The position numbers and the translations under genes are program-made. Below are positions 46,887-57,900 of a stretch of 64,000 nt of DNA, piece after piece. Every line of letters starts with the position of its first letter. The first letter of the stretch is position 1. The stretch lies in NCBI GenBank assembly GCA_037176885.1, contig JAWWNJ010000114.1:1-64000 (forward strand), in the 5' to 3' direction. Under the pieces are notes generated by a model. That model searched no databases. It was given only the letters and a program-made list of their open reading frames with translations, and was not told the DNA's origin. The stretch is from Favolaschia claudopus (Eukaryota; Basidiomycota; Agaricomycetes; Agaricales; Mycenaceae).

Positions 46887-47051
46887 TGTCAGCGTAATTT
46901 GCTGTTCGGTATCGCCCGTATTGAGTGGTCAAGACGAGAAGTTGAAAGAAACTGCGTCGTGGTTCCGGTTACAAACGCATAAAGACTACGTAATGCTTAC
47001 GAGAGTACAGTATGCTGGAAAGTAAAGAGTGGTAAATAATTACCGCTAACA
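46887..47051 (-). repeat. LTR (5' LTR in minus-strand sense)
   Basis: 165 bp, otherwise nearly identical to 45217-45396. Confidence 0.85.
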
Positions 47052-47272
47052 TTCGGTGAAGTGATTTTTACCAAAAAGCCACGGCAATTTCTATTTGCCA
47101 CCACTGTAGATACTTTGGACAAGTTCAAATTGTTTAACCGGTGCGTCGTCGTCGCGCGCTGGAGGGGAGGGTTTCTGAGCGTGACAATTTCAAACTCCGC
47201 TCGCTAAACGCGTCGGCACTTATTTGCACACGCCGTGCCGTTTGTTGACACCTCTTCGACGCGTCCCCGTGC

Positions 47273-47545
47273 ATGCCAGATGTCGACAAGAAGGAGCAGA
47301 AGATTCAAGACGCGTGCCGCCTCCTCTCTCGTCGCGTCAACAATGGGCAGAAACCGGACATCAAGAATCTTGCTCGCGAGCTTGACTTGCCTTACACTAC
47401 TCTTTACAATCGCTTCACTAATATCCACAAATCGCGTACCGAGGCAATACAAGCTCAGCTATATTCCTCTCCCCTGCCGTCGAGCACAACAAGACCAATT
47501 TACTGCGCAAAATCCTCCTCCTACCTCTACTTCATTCGGAATTAA
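47273..47545 (+). pseudogene. HTH (psq/CENP-B-like) N-terminus of a pogo-type transposase
   Basis: ATG at 47273 opens 90 codons: KKEQKIQDACRLLSRRVNNG followed by KPDIKNLARELDLPYTTLYN and RFTNIHKSR. This is the helix-turn-helix that begins pogo/Fot1 transposases and binds the TIRs. The frame then becomes Ser-rich and stops at 47545; no DDE domain follows. The leader shares AATTTCAAACTCCGCTCG with the leader of the intact element (about 55368), supporting the same family. Probably a 5' fragment left by deletion. Confidence 0.65.
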
Positions 47546-48162
47546 CGTTTCATTTAATATACAAACTAATCTTCCGAATACGTACCAAAATTACTTACAT
47601 CCTTATAGCTCTATCTGGTGGACTTAGCAAAAGAAAAAAAATGAGTAGTTGTTTCATGACGAAAATTCATCATGAATCCATATTGTCACAAAAGGAGATA
47701 GAATTTTAGTCTGGCCCGGAAAAGCTCAAAAAACCACCTCCGAAATTTTTCCCACGACATTTTGGCTGTGGCCAAATTTTTGGGGTCAAAAATCGAAACT
47801 CTGTTGTGTACCTCTTTTGAGCTCCGAGCGCAAAAAAAAAAAAGACGGCAAGTGTGTTCGGTGACGGAATTGATCAACATGATGTAAAATGTCCAAATAC
47901 GGTGATGTTTCCCAAATTATTTTCATTTTATTAGGAACAGAACGGCGATTACAGCTGTTCCCGAAATCTATGAGACTTTTCAAAGAAAATTGCGCGAGCT
48001 CAACTTTTGATCGGAGTGATAAGGCACACCATATATGGTAATATCTCCGACGGCCGGTGGCCCGGTACGTCCGACCGTGGCATTCATTGAGCTGTCAATT
48101 TTTTTTCACCTTCTTCGCCATGTCTGAATACCCTCGTCGCTTTCAGCGCGCACCGCCGCCAG
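47546..48162. other. Intergenic with the inverted 103-bp repeat
   Basis: 47949-48051 is the exact reverse complement of 15283-15385. An A11 run occurs at about 47830. No gene. Confidence 0.5.
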
Positions 48163-48701
48163 TTTTGTTCTTTGCTTCGTTCAGTTCAGGAAGGGGACAG
48201 CCACCTAGGTGTGGGTGCGGGGAACACGCAGCGGTGATGAACCGCCGGCGCCCAGGCCGTGGGGCGATGGGGTGCATGAGGATGAACCCATTGCCCCACT
48301 CAGTGGCTGCCTCCGTGAAATTCTTGAAAATTGCGGGAACCACGGATTCGTGAGTTATGGGTGTTGAATGAGTGTCATAGTGAAACCAAAGAGGGAAGGG
48401 TGGGCGGGAGAAGCGATGTGCCGTGAAGATGGAGCTTCTGAGAGCCAGTGAGCAGGCCGGGTGAAGTTGATGATGGTGGTCGAGGAAAGAGAAAGGCTCG
48501 GATCAAAATCCGCCCCTCTCTGCCGCTGTCACAAAACGGCACACTGTCTTCACAGGCTCAGACAGTGTTTCCATTTTGTTCTTTGCTTCGTTCAGTTCAG
48601 GAAGGGGACAGCCACCTAGGTGTGGGTGCGGGGAACACGCAGCGGTGATGAACCGCCGGCGCCCAGGCCGTGGGGCGATGGGGTGCATGAGGATGAACCC
48701 A
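48163..48701 (+). repeat. Pair of exact 128-bp direct repeats
   Basis: 48163-48290 and 48574-48701 are identical as read (TTTTGTTCTTTGCTTCGTTC ... GGATGAACCCA), 411 bp apart. The second begins immediately after the 166-bp repeat at 48408-48573. Confidence 0.85.
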
Positions 48702-51700
48702 AAAAGAGACGCCCAGACGAGGGCACCCCAAGCGCCCGCGGCTAACCCACAGAAGGCGGCTCTGGATTTTCAACTTCAATCAAGTGTGTTGAGTGATCAA
48801 CAGGATGTGGCAAGGAGTGCCGAGTGAAAATTTGACTTGAACTAGATATGTCAAGCAAGAAATTTAAGTGAACACGGAGTGAGTAGGCGAGACAATTTCG
48901 TTGCTGTTGATGTCGCAAGTCGACTAGAATTAGGTGTCGGATGGAATTGGTGGCAGGTGCCCGAAAAAGTACTTAGTCCGCAGAGCGGTAAGTGTGAGGT
49001 TGAAAGATTAAGCGGTGAGTAACTGTACGGCTGTAAGCTGTTGTGTGCTGGAGACTTGCCAATAGGTAATAAATTATTGCGATGGTCGAAAACAATGCGT
49101 CGTCGAGGAGAATTGTGGAAGTGATGAAAAATTGGACCATGATTGATCCTTGATGATCCGTGGAACGGCCTAGCGGGAAGAAGAAATCAGCGTGATGGAA
49201 TTGATTTGATGCGGGACCAGCCCGCCGGCAAAGTAAGCCTGAATATCGCGAAGTGAAACGATTTCGATAGCTTCTCTTTCAAGTGGAATGCGACGGATTG
49301 GGTCAAAGCCAAAAAAATTCGATGTGGTATGGTGGAGCCGCGAGAATTTGGGATCATTCGAGTAGATTTGAGTTCGACCAATTGAGTCGAGTACTGGATC
49401 AAGATCCGGAGGACGATCCAGATGTTTTTAAGAGTTGAATTAGTTGACGTGAGGTGTGGAACAAATTGCCCCCACATGGTTCGCGCATGACGATTTGCGC
49501 ACAGTAGCAATGTACATACCGTTTAGGCAGAAATGACATGTCTTTTGCGAATTACTTGATTGCGAAATAGGTACTGTAACCAAGAGAAGGGCGATTGGAC
49601 TATAGATGATATTCGTGAGTTTGGATCTGAAAGGGTTAGGATGGTTCGGGTTGGTTAGGAAGGTTAGGGTTAGTTAGAAAGTCAATGTGGCGGCAGCGAT
49701 TTTATGCCACGTTCGAGGTGATCTTAGTAAGAGCGAGTGATTTGAGAATGAGCGAAAGCGATTGGTGGATGAAAATGGAGTGTGGTTCAATGGCGATAAG
49801 TAGTAGTTTGTGGAATGCGACGGGAATGTGCAAGGTTGAACCGGTCATGAAATGAGAACGGAATGAATTTATTGCGTTATCGAGAGGCAAATTGGCTAAC
49901 GGGAGATGTGATCACGGATAATAGGACCGTCCAGGTTGAGGCATTGCAGTATGAGTTGAATTTCTGAAGCGCTAACGTGACTTGAATAGTGTGTGGTAGA
50001 ATTGGTTTCGACGTCAGAGACGCGATTCGTGTATTTGGATTCGTTGCTTTCAGTGCCTGACAGGAACGGGAGATTGGTTACATGTGAATAAGCGTTTAAC
50101 GCAGTTGATTTGGTGTTGTTGCACTTGGTGTTACAGGACGAGGTTCGATGTTGGCCACGAAGGAGAAGAGGAGTAGAGACCGGTTTGCAGCGGAACGTAT
50201 GTACCTTCGTCTCAGTTTACGCAAGAGGAACAAAAGGTAATGGACATCGATGTACTTGAGTTTATGGACTGTTGATAATGCGTGGACGGTTGAATTGAGA
50301 TGTAGAAACTGCAGGGGGTCTTGCGAAGACGTAGAATGTATTCCGACGTTGGGAGCACGTCAGCTGAAGATGTGAGTTTGAATTGGCAGAGCTGGAATCT
50401 ATGTAGACGGACATGGAGAGCATGGCCATGAAGCCAATATGAAACAGGAACCCGGTTGGTGAGGTGATTGGCGTAGAGAATCGAAGTAAATAAATGCGTG
50501 AGTTGAAATGAAGGGTACCCTTTATGATCGGAAGTTCGAAATTGAAAGCCGAATTCGACTGAGCGATTGGTTATGGCGCGAAGGAGTATTTGAAAATGGA
50601 TTTCCCATGTTAAGTTGAAAGTGGCTCGACGTGACGCGAATCGGCATATCAGAGCGAATAGAGCCCAGAGTTCGTGAATTGAATTCCCGGGCGTTGGGGA
50701 TGCAGCGTGGCGAGGGAGGCTGCGACGGGCTAGGAGCGATGCAGAACGTCATTGGGAAACGGATAGAGCCCAAACTTTGTGAATTGAAAAATTTGAATCC
50801 ACGGGAGATGGAGATGGAGAGCGGTGAGAGAAAATTCGACACACGAAATGATGAGTTGCATTTCGGGTTGGGATCGCATCGTGAATTAACTTGAATGGTC
50901 GAGACGTAATTTGATGTTGGGCTGGAAACTTGGAAGTGGTAGGAATTTCAATTATGGCTTCGGATATGGCAGCGTGATCGTAAACGTAGCTGAGAAAAGT
51001 TGGTCTTGAAAGAAGGCCTTGAAAATACGCCAGGTCTGTTGGCAGAGGTGATGAAAGGAATGAAGTCTTGATATCGGGAACGTGCATTCAGCGTTTGAAA
51101 AGGCGGGAGGATGGATCGAGTATATCTTGGATGGACAACACGAGGCCCGAGATAAAAATTTGAGGTCGAATGTAAGGAAGGCAGATGGTAGCAGAGCTAG
51201 TACAGGAGAATAAAATTCGGCACGAGCCAAATATACCGAAGACGGTCAGAACACATGCGGATGTGAACATGAGGAATCGGGCGCAAACGAGTACGCCCCT
51301 TGACAAATGTGCAGAGCATGGCGAGAGGACGGGAATCGCAAGCATAAGTTTGGAGAAATGGATGCAAGTTGAAACGAAACGAATCCATGCGATGTGCGCC
51401 ATGAATTGTTAACGTGATTGTGAGCTGGAAGACTGGGGGCACGAACCAAATAGGTGGATTTTGAACATGAGACGAGAATATTGCTGAATACGTGAATCGT
51501 GGCTCGTGAATGCGAATCATGAATTCTTGAAAAGTGAACATCAGTGCGAAGGCTGGACCCGCGGGAATGCGGGAATTCGTGAATGTGAGCGTGAACCGTG
51601 AGCTCAAAGGTTTGACCCGCGAAGACACAGGAATTCGTGAATCGTTATCTTCAGCTTGGATGCTGGACCTGCCAATATGCAGGAATTCGTGAAGTTCGTG

Positions 51701-52663
51701 AACGTGAGTCGTCAATCATAACGTGAATTCGTGAAGCGTGAACCTCAGCGCGAAGGCTAGACCCGCAGCAACGCAGGGATTCGTGAATTAAAGACCGGGA
51801 CTGCGGGTAGCGGGAAGTCGTGACCGTGAACGTGAATGCAAGTCGAGACTCGTGAACGGGAGATTGTGAAGGTGATCCAAGAATTTTGTGAGTCGTAGAC
51901 ATGAATTGTACAGAGTGAACGTGAAGAATGAATTGAATAGAATAGAATGGATGGAGTAGAATTTCCAGACTCGGTGGTCCGATACGCACGGCTTGATTAT
52001 GAAAAGTGGGGTTTGCGAGCGAGAAGCTCCGAGAGAGATAAGGCGTGACATGAGCCGACGTGTAAAGTTGCGGAACTATGCGGAGAAGTCGAGAGACGGG
52101 AAGCGTCGCAGGGATATGGAGGAATGCGGTGAGCAATAGGGGTAAGTTTACAGCGTCAGGAACGCGGTGAAGAGTAGGGGAGAGTGTATACAGTCAGACG
52201 AGGAGGGTAGGAGAGTGTGAGACAGGGGTCGAAGAGGAGGTGCGCGAGAGTCGTTGTCGGTATAGCGAGTAAAATCCGGGGAGGATGGCTGGGGATGTCG
52301 GTGGTCTACGGTCAACAGCCCGGTTGAGGCGTCGACGAGGGTTGCTGCTTGAAAGGAAAAAGATTGGATGCGAGAAGGTAGAATACTAGAAAAGGATCGG
52401 GAGAAGAGTTGAGAGCTGTAGTGACGGACAGTTGGAGTCCGTGAGAGCGTCGCAGCTTGAGGACGAGTGCTAGTGCCAGGGTAATCGATAGAAACGAAGA
52501 GAAGCGATGTGCCGTGAAGATGGAGCTTCTGAGAGCCAGTGAGCAGGCCGGGTGAAGTTGATGATGGTGGTCGAGGAAAGAGAAAGGCTCGGATCAAAAT
52601 CCGCCCTCTCTGCCGCTGTCACAAAACGGCACACTGTCTTCACAGGCTCAGACAGTGTTTCCA
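48408..52663. repeat. 166/165-bp direct repeats bounding 3.9 kb (LARD-like)
   Basis: 48408-48573 and 52499-52663 (GAGAAGCGATGTGCCGTGAA ... ACAGTGTTTCCA) differ by one base in a C run. TGTG at the start and CCA at the end, plus purine-rich AACGAAGAGAAGCGA before the right copy, resemble LTRs. The shared sequence starts 8 nt before TG and no target duplication was seen. The interior has no pol motifs. Confidence 0.5.
48702..52498. other. Long purine-biased low-complexity tract without genes
   Basis: The plus strand is G/A-rich with endlessly varied GTGAATTCGTGAA, TGGAATTG and GAGTTGAA words. At 51540-51800 a loose ~80-bp tandem repeat has GACCCGCGGGAATGCGGGAA, TTCGTGAA, GTGAACC. GGTTAGGGTTAG at ~49660 is telomere-like but isolated. 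Apparent minus-strand frames are compositional artefacts. Confidence 0.5.
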
Positions 52664-52895
52664 CCTACGAGCCTGCTCCACCACAGTACAATGATATAAC
52701 GGAGAACCCCAAAGCACTTGAGCTACGACGAAAGGGAAGTGGTCCAAAAGCAATTACCGGGTTGGCGAGTACTTTGATCTCAATCATCACCCCATCAATT
52801 TACCTTGATGAATCGGTACCCTTTTCTCAACACCTCGTCCTCTCTGGATCCCAATAGAATTCTGCAAAGCCATAGAGAAGAAGCATAAAAACTCA

Positions 52896-52993
52896 TCCCG
52901 AAAATTCCGGAGGCCAAAGGGTCAAAGGGGAAGCAGGATTATCGAAAATTCAGACCCATTGGGAGAATTCATACCCGTTGGGCACAATAGTAT
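52896..52993 (+). repeat. Diverged copy of the LINE 5'-junction segment
   Basis: CAGACCCATTGGGAGAATTC and ATACCCGTTGGGCACAATAG match the reverse complement of 44304-44345, with weaker similarity extending to 52896. Confidence 0.65.
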
Positions 52994-53984
52994 TCCAATG
53001 TCAGCATTTTATTCGAGGTCATTCGACCCAGAATTGCGTGAGAAACTCCGCGTGCAGATCTTTCCATCACCACTGTAGTAGTCTCCGTATACTTCTGGGC
53101 TCACGTCCTTTCTACAGGGTGGATGGGGGCTACCTTAGCAGCCAAAGTTGTCTCAGGAAAAGTTGTCAACACATGCTGGAAATCGTCTCTCTCTACAGCC
53201 AAATATGTAAAATTGTGGGTGAAATGATCAAGTTTTGACAGTACCTTCTCTCTACCATCCTAAAGAGACAGACACAAGGTTGATATTAAAAGTGAAAATA
53301 CAGTAAGAACGGGGAACGGCGCGAAGAATAATGCTCCGATCCACGACACAGAGTCATTCCGTTGGCGTCAGAAACCGAGGAGTCGAAAGTCAGTCCAAAA
53401 AACAAGCGGACTGTGGGGTAAGCAGCTCGAAAACGAGACCGTGAACAACTATGTGAGCAAGAATGGGGCGGGGATATGTGTTTTGTGGGCTGCAAGATTT
53501 CAGGGAGGTGCAGGAGATCTCAGCTTGAGGATCTGCATCAGTTTTGGTGTTCAAGAAAGGCGGATTCCACCGACCAGAGTAAGAATACAGATCGATCAGC
53601 GAAGCCAGCGAGAGGACAGAGTCGCGGATAGCTGTCAACATTTGGTAAGTATTGACCATAAAACCGAGCAGCAACGCTTGAATCATCACAGCTGGTGAAA
53701 TCTAGGTAATCTTGGGTGATACTACAAGCGGACTATGGTAGAAAGTTAGTGCAATGCAAGTTGTCGATTAGAATGACTTCACAGAAACGTAAGGAGCGTC
53801 GAGCGGCGGCGTCGCCATTGAAATATGGACAGACCAAAAAAGCGTATTAAAGGCCACATGATGAAAACGTGGTAGTCACATGATCAAGCGATTGGTCTAT
53901 GTCTTGCTCGTCCCTAAGAGGAAAACCCTCGGCCGGGAAAACGCGTTTCCGGCATCCAGAAAGCCCTCGAAATGACTATCCTAA
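52994..53984. other. Intergenic
   Basis: Contains 53918-53976, the second copy of the 13.15-kb repeat. A minus-strand frame at 53390-53689 is unassigned. Confidence 0.35.
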
Positions 53985-53987
53985 CCC

Positions 53988-54985
53988 CCAGTCAAAAGTC
54001 GGTCGGATAGTTTGAGATGTTTTGAGATGCAATGGCACAAGCAGACTTCAAAAGGAATGATTTGAGATCGTTTGTCGCAGGTGAGCAAACCATCTCGTTT
54101 CGCGACATAGCACTCCAGCGCTCCCATTCCCTCGGACCTCTGTCTGAGTCACTCATCGGCGCTTGGCAACAGGCAACATAAAATGATGCCACTTTCCGCC
54201 ACGTCACTTCTTGCTCTCTTGTCTTCTCCCACATCGTCTCCCGGGTCTCCCTCTTCTATCTCTCTGCTTTCTGTGCCCAACCAGCACCAAGTGCATACAT
54301 TTCCGATCGTTCATGTCTTTCTGTCTAACACTGCCTACAGACGATATTGCAGCTTACGACGTGGGGGGGTTTTTGTCGACATCGAAGGTATGTCTTGCAC
54401 TAAGTATACTGCGTCTGCAACAACGACGGCCTTACCACATGCTTCTAGACCCCAACCGCCAATCGGACGGACCAATAGACATCTGTGGCAGCTGGCTCGA
54501 CGGTGGTGAGTGCTGCACTCTTCCCGAGTCGTCTTCAATCGTCTCATGGTTTCTTCTCGATTTGCTAGGTCTCCGAGGTAGACAACGCGCGTACAAGACA
54601 ATATTCGGGTCCCCGCTATCCAATGCGCGGTCGCCTTGCCACTGCGGTTACCGATGTGGATGTTTGGTGGGATGGTATGGGTAAGTGTGTACGGGTTCCT
54701 AGTATAGTGTGTGTTCACTACCATTGGCTATACTACTGTACATTTTATCTCAATGCATCTCACATTTCCATAATTATTTGGTTGACCCCACGATACCTTG
54801 CGATTCGCGTGGAATGATTTGAGATGAATTGCTCAAATTCACGAACTATCACAATCCAGCTCGTACCATAACGCTTTTCAGTGCAAATTAGCGGAACTGT
54901 TTGAAATCCGTCGAAATGATTTGAAGATTGCTCGTTTCATCTCGTTTCTTCGCAATCCATCTCGTGGACTTTTCACTGGGAGGCC
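53988..54985. mobile_element. Possible 1-kb element around the pogo insertion edge
   Basis: The left end (A)CCCCCAGTCAAAAGTC at ~53988 faces GACTTTTCACTGGGAGGCC ending at 54985, with CCTAAC-like sequence outside both ends. Both subterminal parts repeat GAGATG/CGTTT words in opposite orientations. If real, the pogo element landed at or next to its right border. The interior has no recognisable protein. Confidence 0.4.
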
Positions 54986-54987
54986 TA

Positions 54988-57900
54988 ACCCGTGATGTGT
55001 CCTTGACCCGTGAAGTGGAATTTTTTGTGATCTCTCTCCTTCTCGCTCTCAGTTCGTTCAGGATCCCTTAGCAAAAATAGGATATCATAGTTATAGTATA
55101 TAGCTTCAATCTTCTTAAATTTGAGCTTTATAGGACTGGTGAAAAGCGCGTCAAAATTCGAGAACCCGAAAATGCGCCGGATTTTGGCATCAAACCGATT
55201 CCACTTCCCCTCTTTCTCCATGCCCGTAGCAGCCCTCAACACCAGAAATTGGGAGAAGCATTCTGGACTTATTCTGTATCTATCCCATGTTTTAGATTGC
55301 TCAGAACCCATATACTCAGCCCGCTATAAAAAATACAGTGTTGCGTGACAAAATCTTGATCAATTTTCAAACTCCGCTCGGCCGCACTTGGAACCAGCGG
55401 CTCTTTCCTTCTGCCAGCTCGTCGTTTCGTTTTCTCCCTTCGTGCCTCTCTGCTGGTCTCATAATTCACTCTATAATCTTATTCTACGTGCTCAACTGAC
55501 TCTCCTTCACTCACGCTTCCCTTTAACCCGACTCCACTTCATTTTCTATCTCCTCGACGCACTCAGGCTGGATCGACATTTGTTCTCTACCGGACGCGTT
55601 TACGCGTTCAAACACCCATCTAAATGAATGCCCCTCGTCCTCGGCAGAAGTACAGAAAAGAAGGCTACGTGTCGCTCGCGACGGAGGAGATAATTCAGAA
55701 GGCCGTTGAAGGCATCAGGAATGGGACCTATGCGAACAGCAAGGCAGCCGCCAGAGCCCTCGACATATCTCCCCAGCAGAAGACATTCTGGCGTCGGCAC
55801 ACTGGTAGAGCAAAGTCGCGACGTGCCGCCCACATGACGTCGCAGCTGCTCAACGACGTACAAGAACCGATTCTGAAAGAGTGGATCAAGTTTCTCGGTC
55901 TCGCAGGCATTCCCCTCTCTAAACGCACCATTGCCCCGAAAGTTACCGCGCTTTGCGGTCGTAATCCCTCGCGCAAGTGGATCTATCGGTTTCTTCGTCG
56001 TCACCCCGACTGTACTCTCGGACGACCAACGAAGCTCGAGTCAAAACGTGCGCGCGCTTTCAACTTCTCCACTGTACAGAAACACTTCGAACTCTTGCAA
56101 ACTGCGCTTGATAACGACGGAAAACCTATTCCCCAGTGCAATATCTACAACTTTGACGAGATCGGTATTCAAATCGGAGGCGGCCGCAAAGGCTCTGGCG
56201 AACAATACTTCTTTGACCATCACGACAAATCTCGATACAAGATCAGTTCTGAAGATCTTGAGCTCGTCACCATCCTCGAAACCGTCTGTTTCGATGGTAC
56301 AGCGGTTGTTCCGCCCTGCTTCGTCTTTCAGGGTGTGAATATGTGTCCCGAATGGTTTACCGAGGCTCATCCGGACGATCCTCAATGGAATGGAGAAATA
56401 ATGTGCGGGAATCCATATTTTTGCTTATCACAACTCACTAATACTGCGTAGTATCGCAACTACGGACACTGGATGGACTAACGACAAAGTCTGTGCTGCA
56501 TGGTTTACTAAAGGCTTCATTCCCTCTGCAAAAGCACACGGCGATCCTACTGCTCCTATTTTTATGCTCTACGATTCTCACAACAGCCATGTCACCCTCG
56601 AAATGATCGATCTTGCCCTTGCCGACAATGTCATCCTATTCTGTCTTCCCCCTCACACCACGCACAGACTTCAGCCATGCGACGTTGGCGCCTTCGGTCC
56701 TCTGAAGAAGCACTGGATTATGGCTTGCGACACCGTCTTTGCCAACACTGGTATGCCAATGCACGCCAAGGACGTAGTGCGCGAATATCTAGCTGCTCGG
56801 CGCGCCGCGTTCAAAGCCGAGACGATCGTCCAGGCGTGGGCGAAGTCCGGGGTCGACAAAAACCCTGCAACTGGAGGAGCCAAGTGCAATCCCGGTCGCT
56901 TCACCGCAGCCGATTTCGCGCCCAGCATCTCTACCTCCACCCAGCTCCAATTGCCCGAAGGTTTTCCGTCCCGTCGAGCAGCTGCGGGCGACGACTCCTC
57001 TTCATCCGAAGACGGCTCGGACGACGAGTCACCCTCCGACGACGACGACGATGAAGACGACGACAACGACGGCCTCGGTATGCCATCTGCGACATCGTCG
57101 ACGACGACCCCTCCCACTCCTTCCCTCCAAACAATGCCTGTCTTTACCAACATCTATGATGACCCTGATTCCGAATCTGACGACAATCCTGCTGATGATC
57201 TGTCGACCCCCGATAAACTTGCTTTCTATCGCGAACGAACGCTGCTACTCAGATCCAAACTTACGACCGCTCGGAAGCAGCGCGACGCAGCTGCCACCCA
57301 CGCCGTCCTCGCTGGCGACAACATCAAGACGCTCAAGGGGCAGCTCAATGCAAAGAAGAGCTCTGCTCGGACGGGACGTACGGTCCATACGCAATCCCGA
57401 ATTATTACGACGACGGAAGGGCGGGCTGCAGCTGCTGCGCAGAAGGAGGCTCGAGACGACAGGGATGCAAAGGCGCAGGAGCGGCAGACGAAGAAGGACG
57501 ATGCCGCCGCCGCTTCTCGTGCTCGACGCACCCAGCTAACTCCCGCAGGAATGATTTTCGCTGGCACTTTCAAGCAGCAGAAGCTTGGCGAGCTTCAAGA
57601 CCTTGCTTGGGCGCTGGATCTTGACCAGACCGGCAACAAAAGCAACATCTTGGAGCGCATTACTGCTCATTTCGACCTCCCAGCCAATGCAGCTCTGAAA
57701 AACGACGCCCGCTATACCGCCCTCTTCGGGAAGCGCAAACGGACAAACGAAGACTCGGGCGCCGAGCCCGTGGCAGGCCCGTCTACAGTGATTCCCCCGC
57801 GCACTCCTCAACGTCGTCGCTTGGATGAAGTCGGCAACTTCATCCCGTCCCCGTCGCGACGCTCCCCCCACACCCCACCACCTGTTTCCCAAGCCGCGAC

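Larger units (their letters stand above)
45217..47051 (-). mobile_element. 1.8-kb non-autonomous LTR retrotransposon
   Basis: LTRs 45217-45396 (180 bp) and 46887-47051 (165 bp; one ~15-bp gap) start TGTCAGCG and end GCTAACA. The host duplication TTCGG lies at 45212-45216 and 47052-47056. On the minus strand the tract GCTGAGGGGGAG abuts TGTTAGCGG, so transcription is judged minus. The 1.49-kb interior has repeated CAGGGGGAGC boxes and a 290-codon minus frame (46607-45735) without gag, protease, integrase or RT motifs. Size and content fit a TRIM/LARD-type element mobilised in trans. LTR similarity suggests a fairly recent insertion. Confidence 0.85.
44592..47106. mobile_element. Palindromic MITE copy 2, split by an LTR element
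   Basis: 44592-45216 and 47052-47106 together rebuild a ~675-bp palindrome of the 38814-39497 family (ends CAGTGGTGGCAAATAGAAAT; TA at 44590-44591 and 47107-47108). The insert at 45217-47051 is flanked by TTCGG on both sides. Confidence 0.9.

Noticed and set aside
49636..49675. Telomere-like GGTTAGGGTTAG
   Set aside because: Only two units, surrounded by degenerate GGTTAG words in a biased tract; not a chromosome end or a convincing interstitial telomere.
50749..52136. Series of minus-strand frames rich in Ser/His/Arg
   Set aside because: They arise from the GTGAATTCGTGAA-type low-complexity tract, which lacks stops on the complement.
56671..57153. 160-codon minus-strand frame
   Set aside because: Shadow of the pogo transposase acidic region; poly-Ser/Glu is the complement of the Asp/Ser codons.
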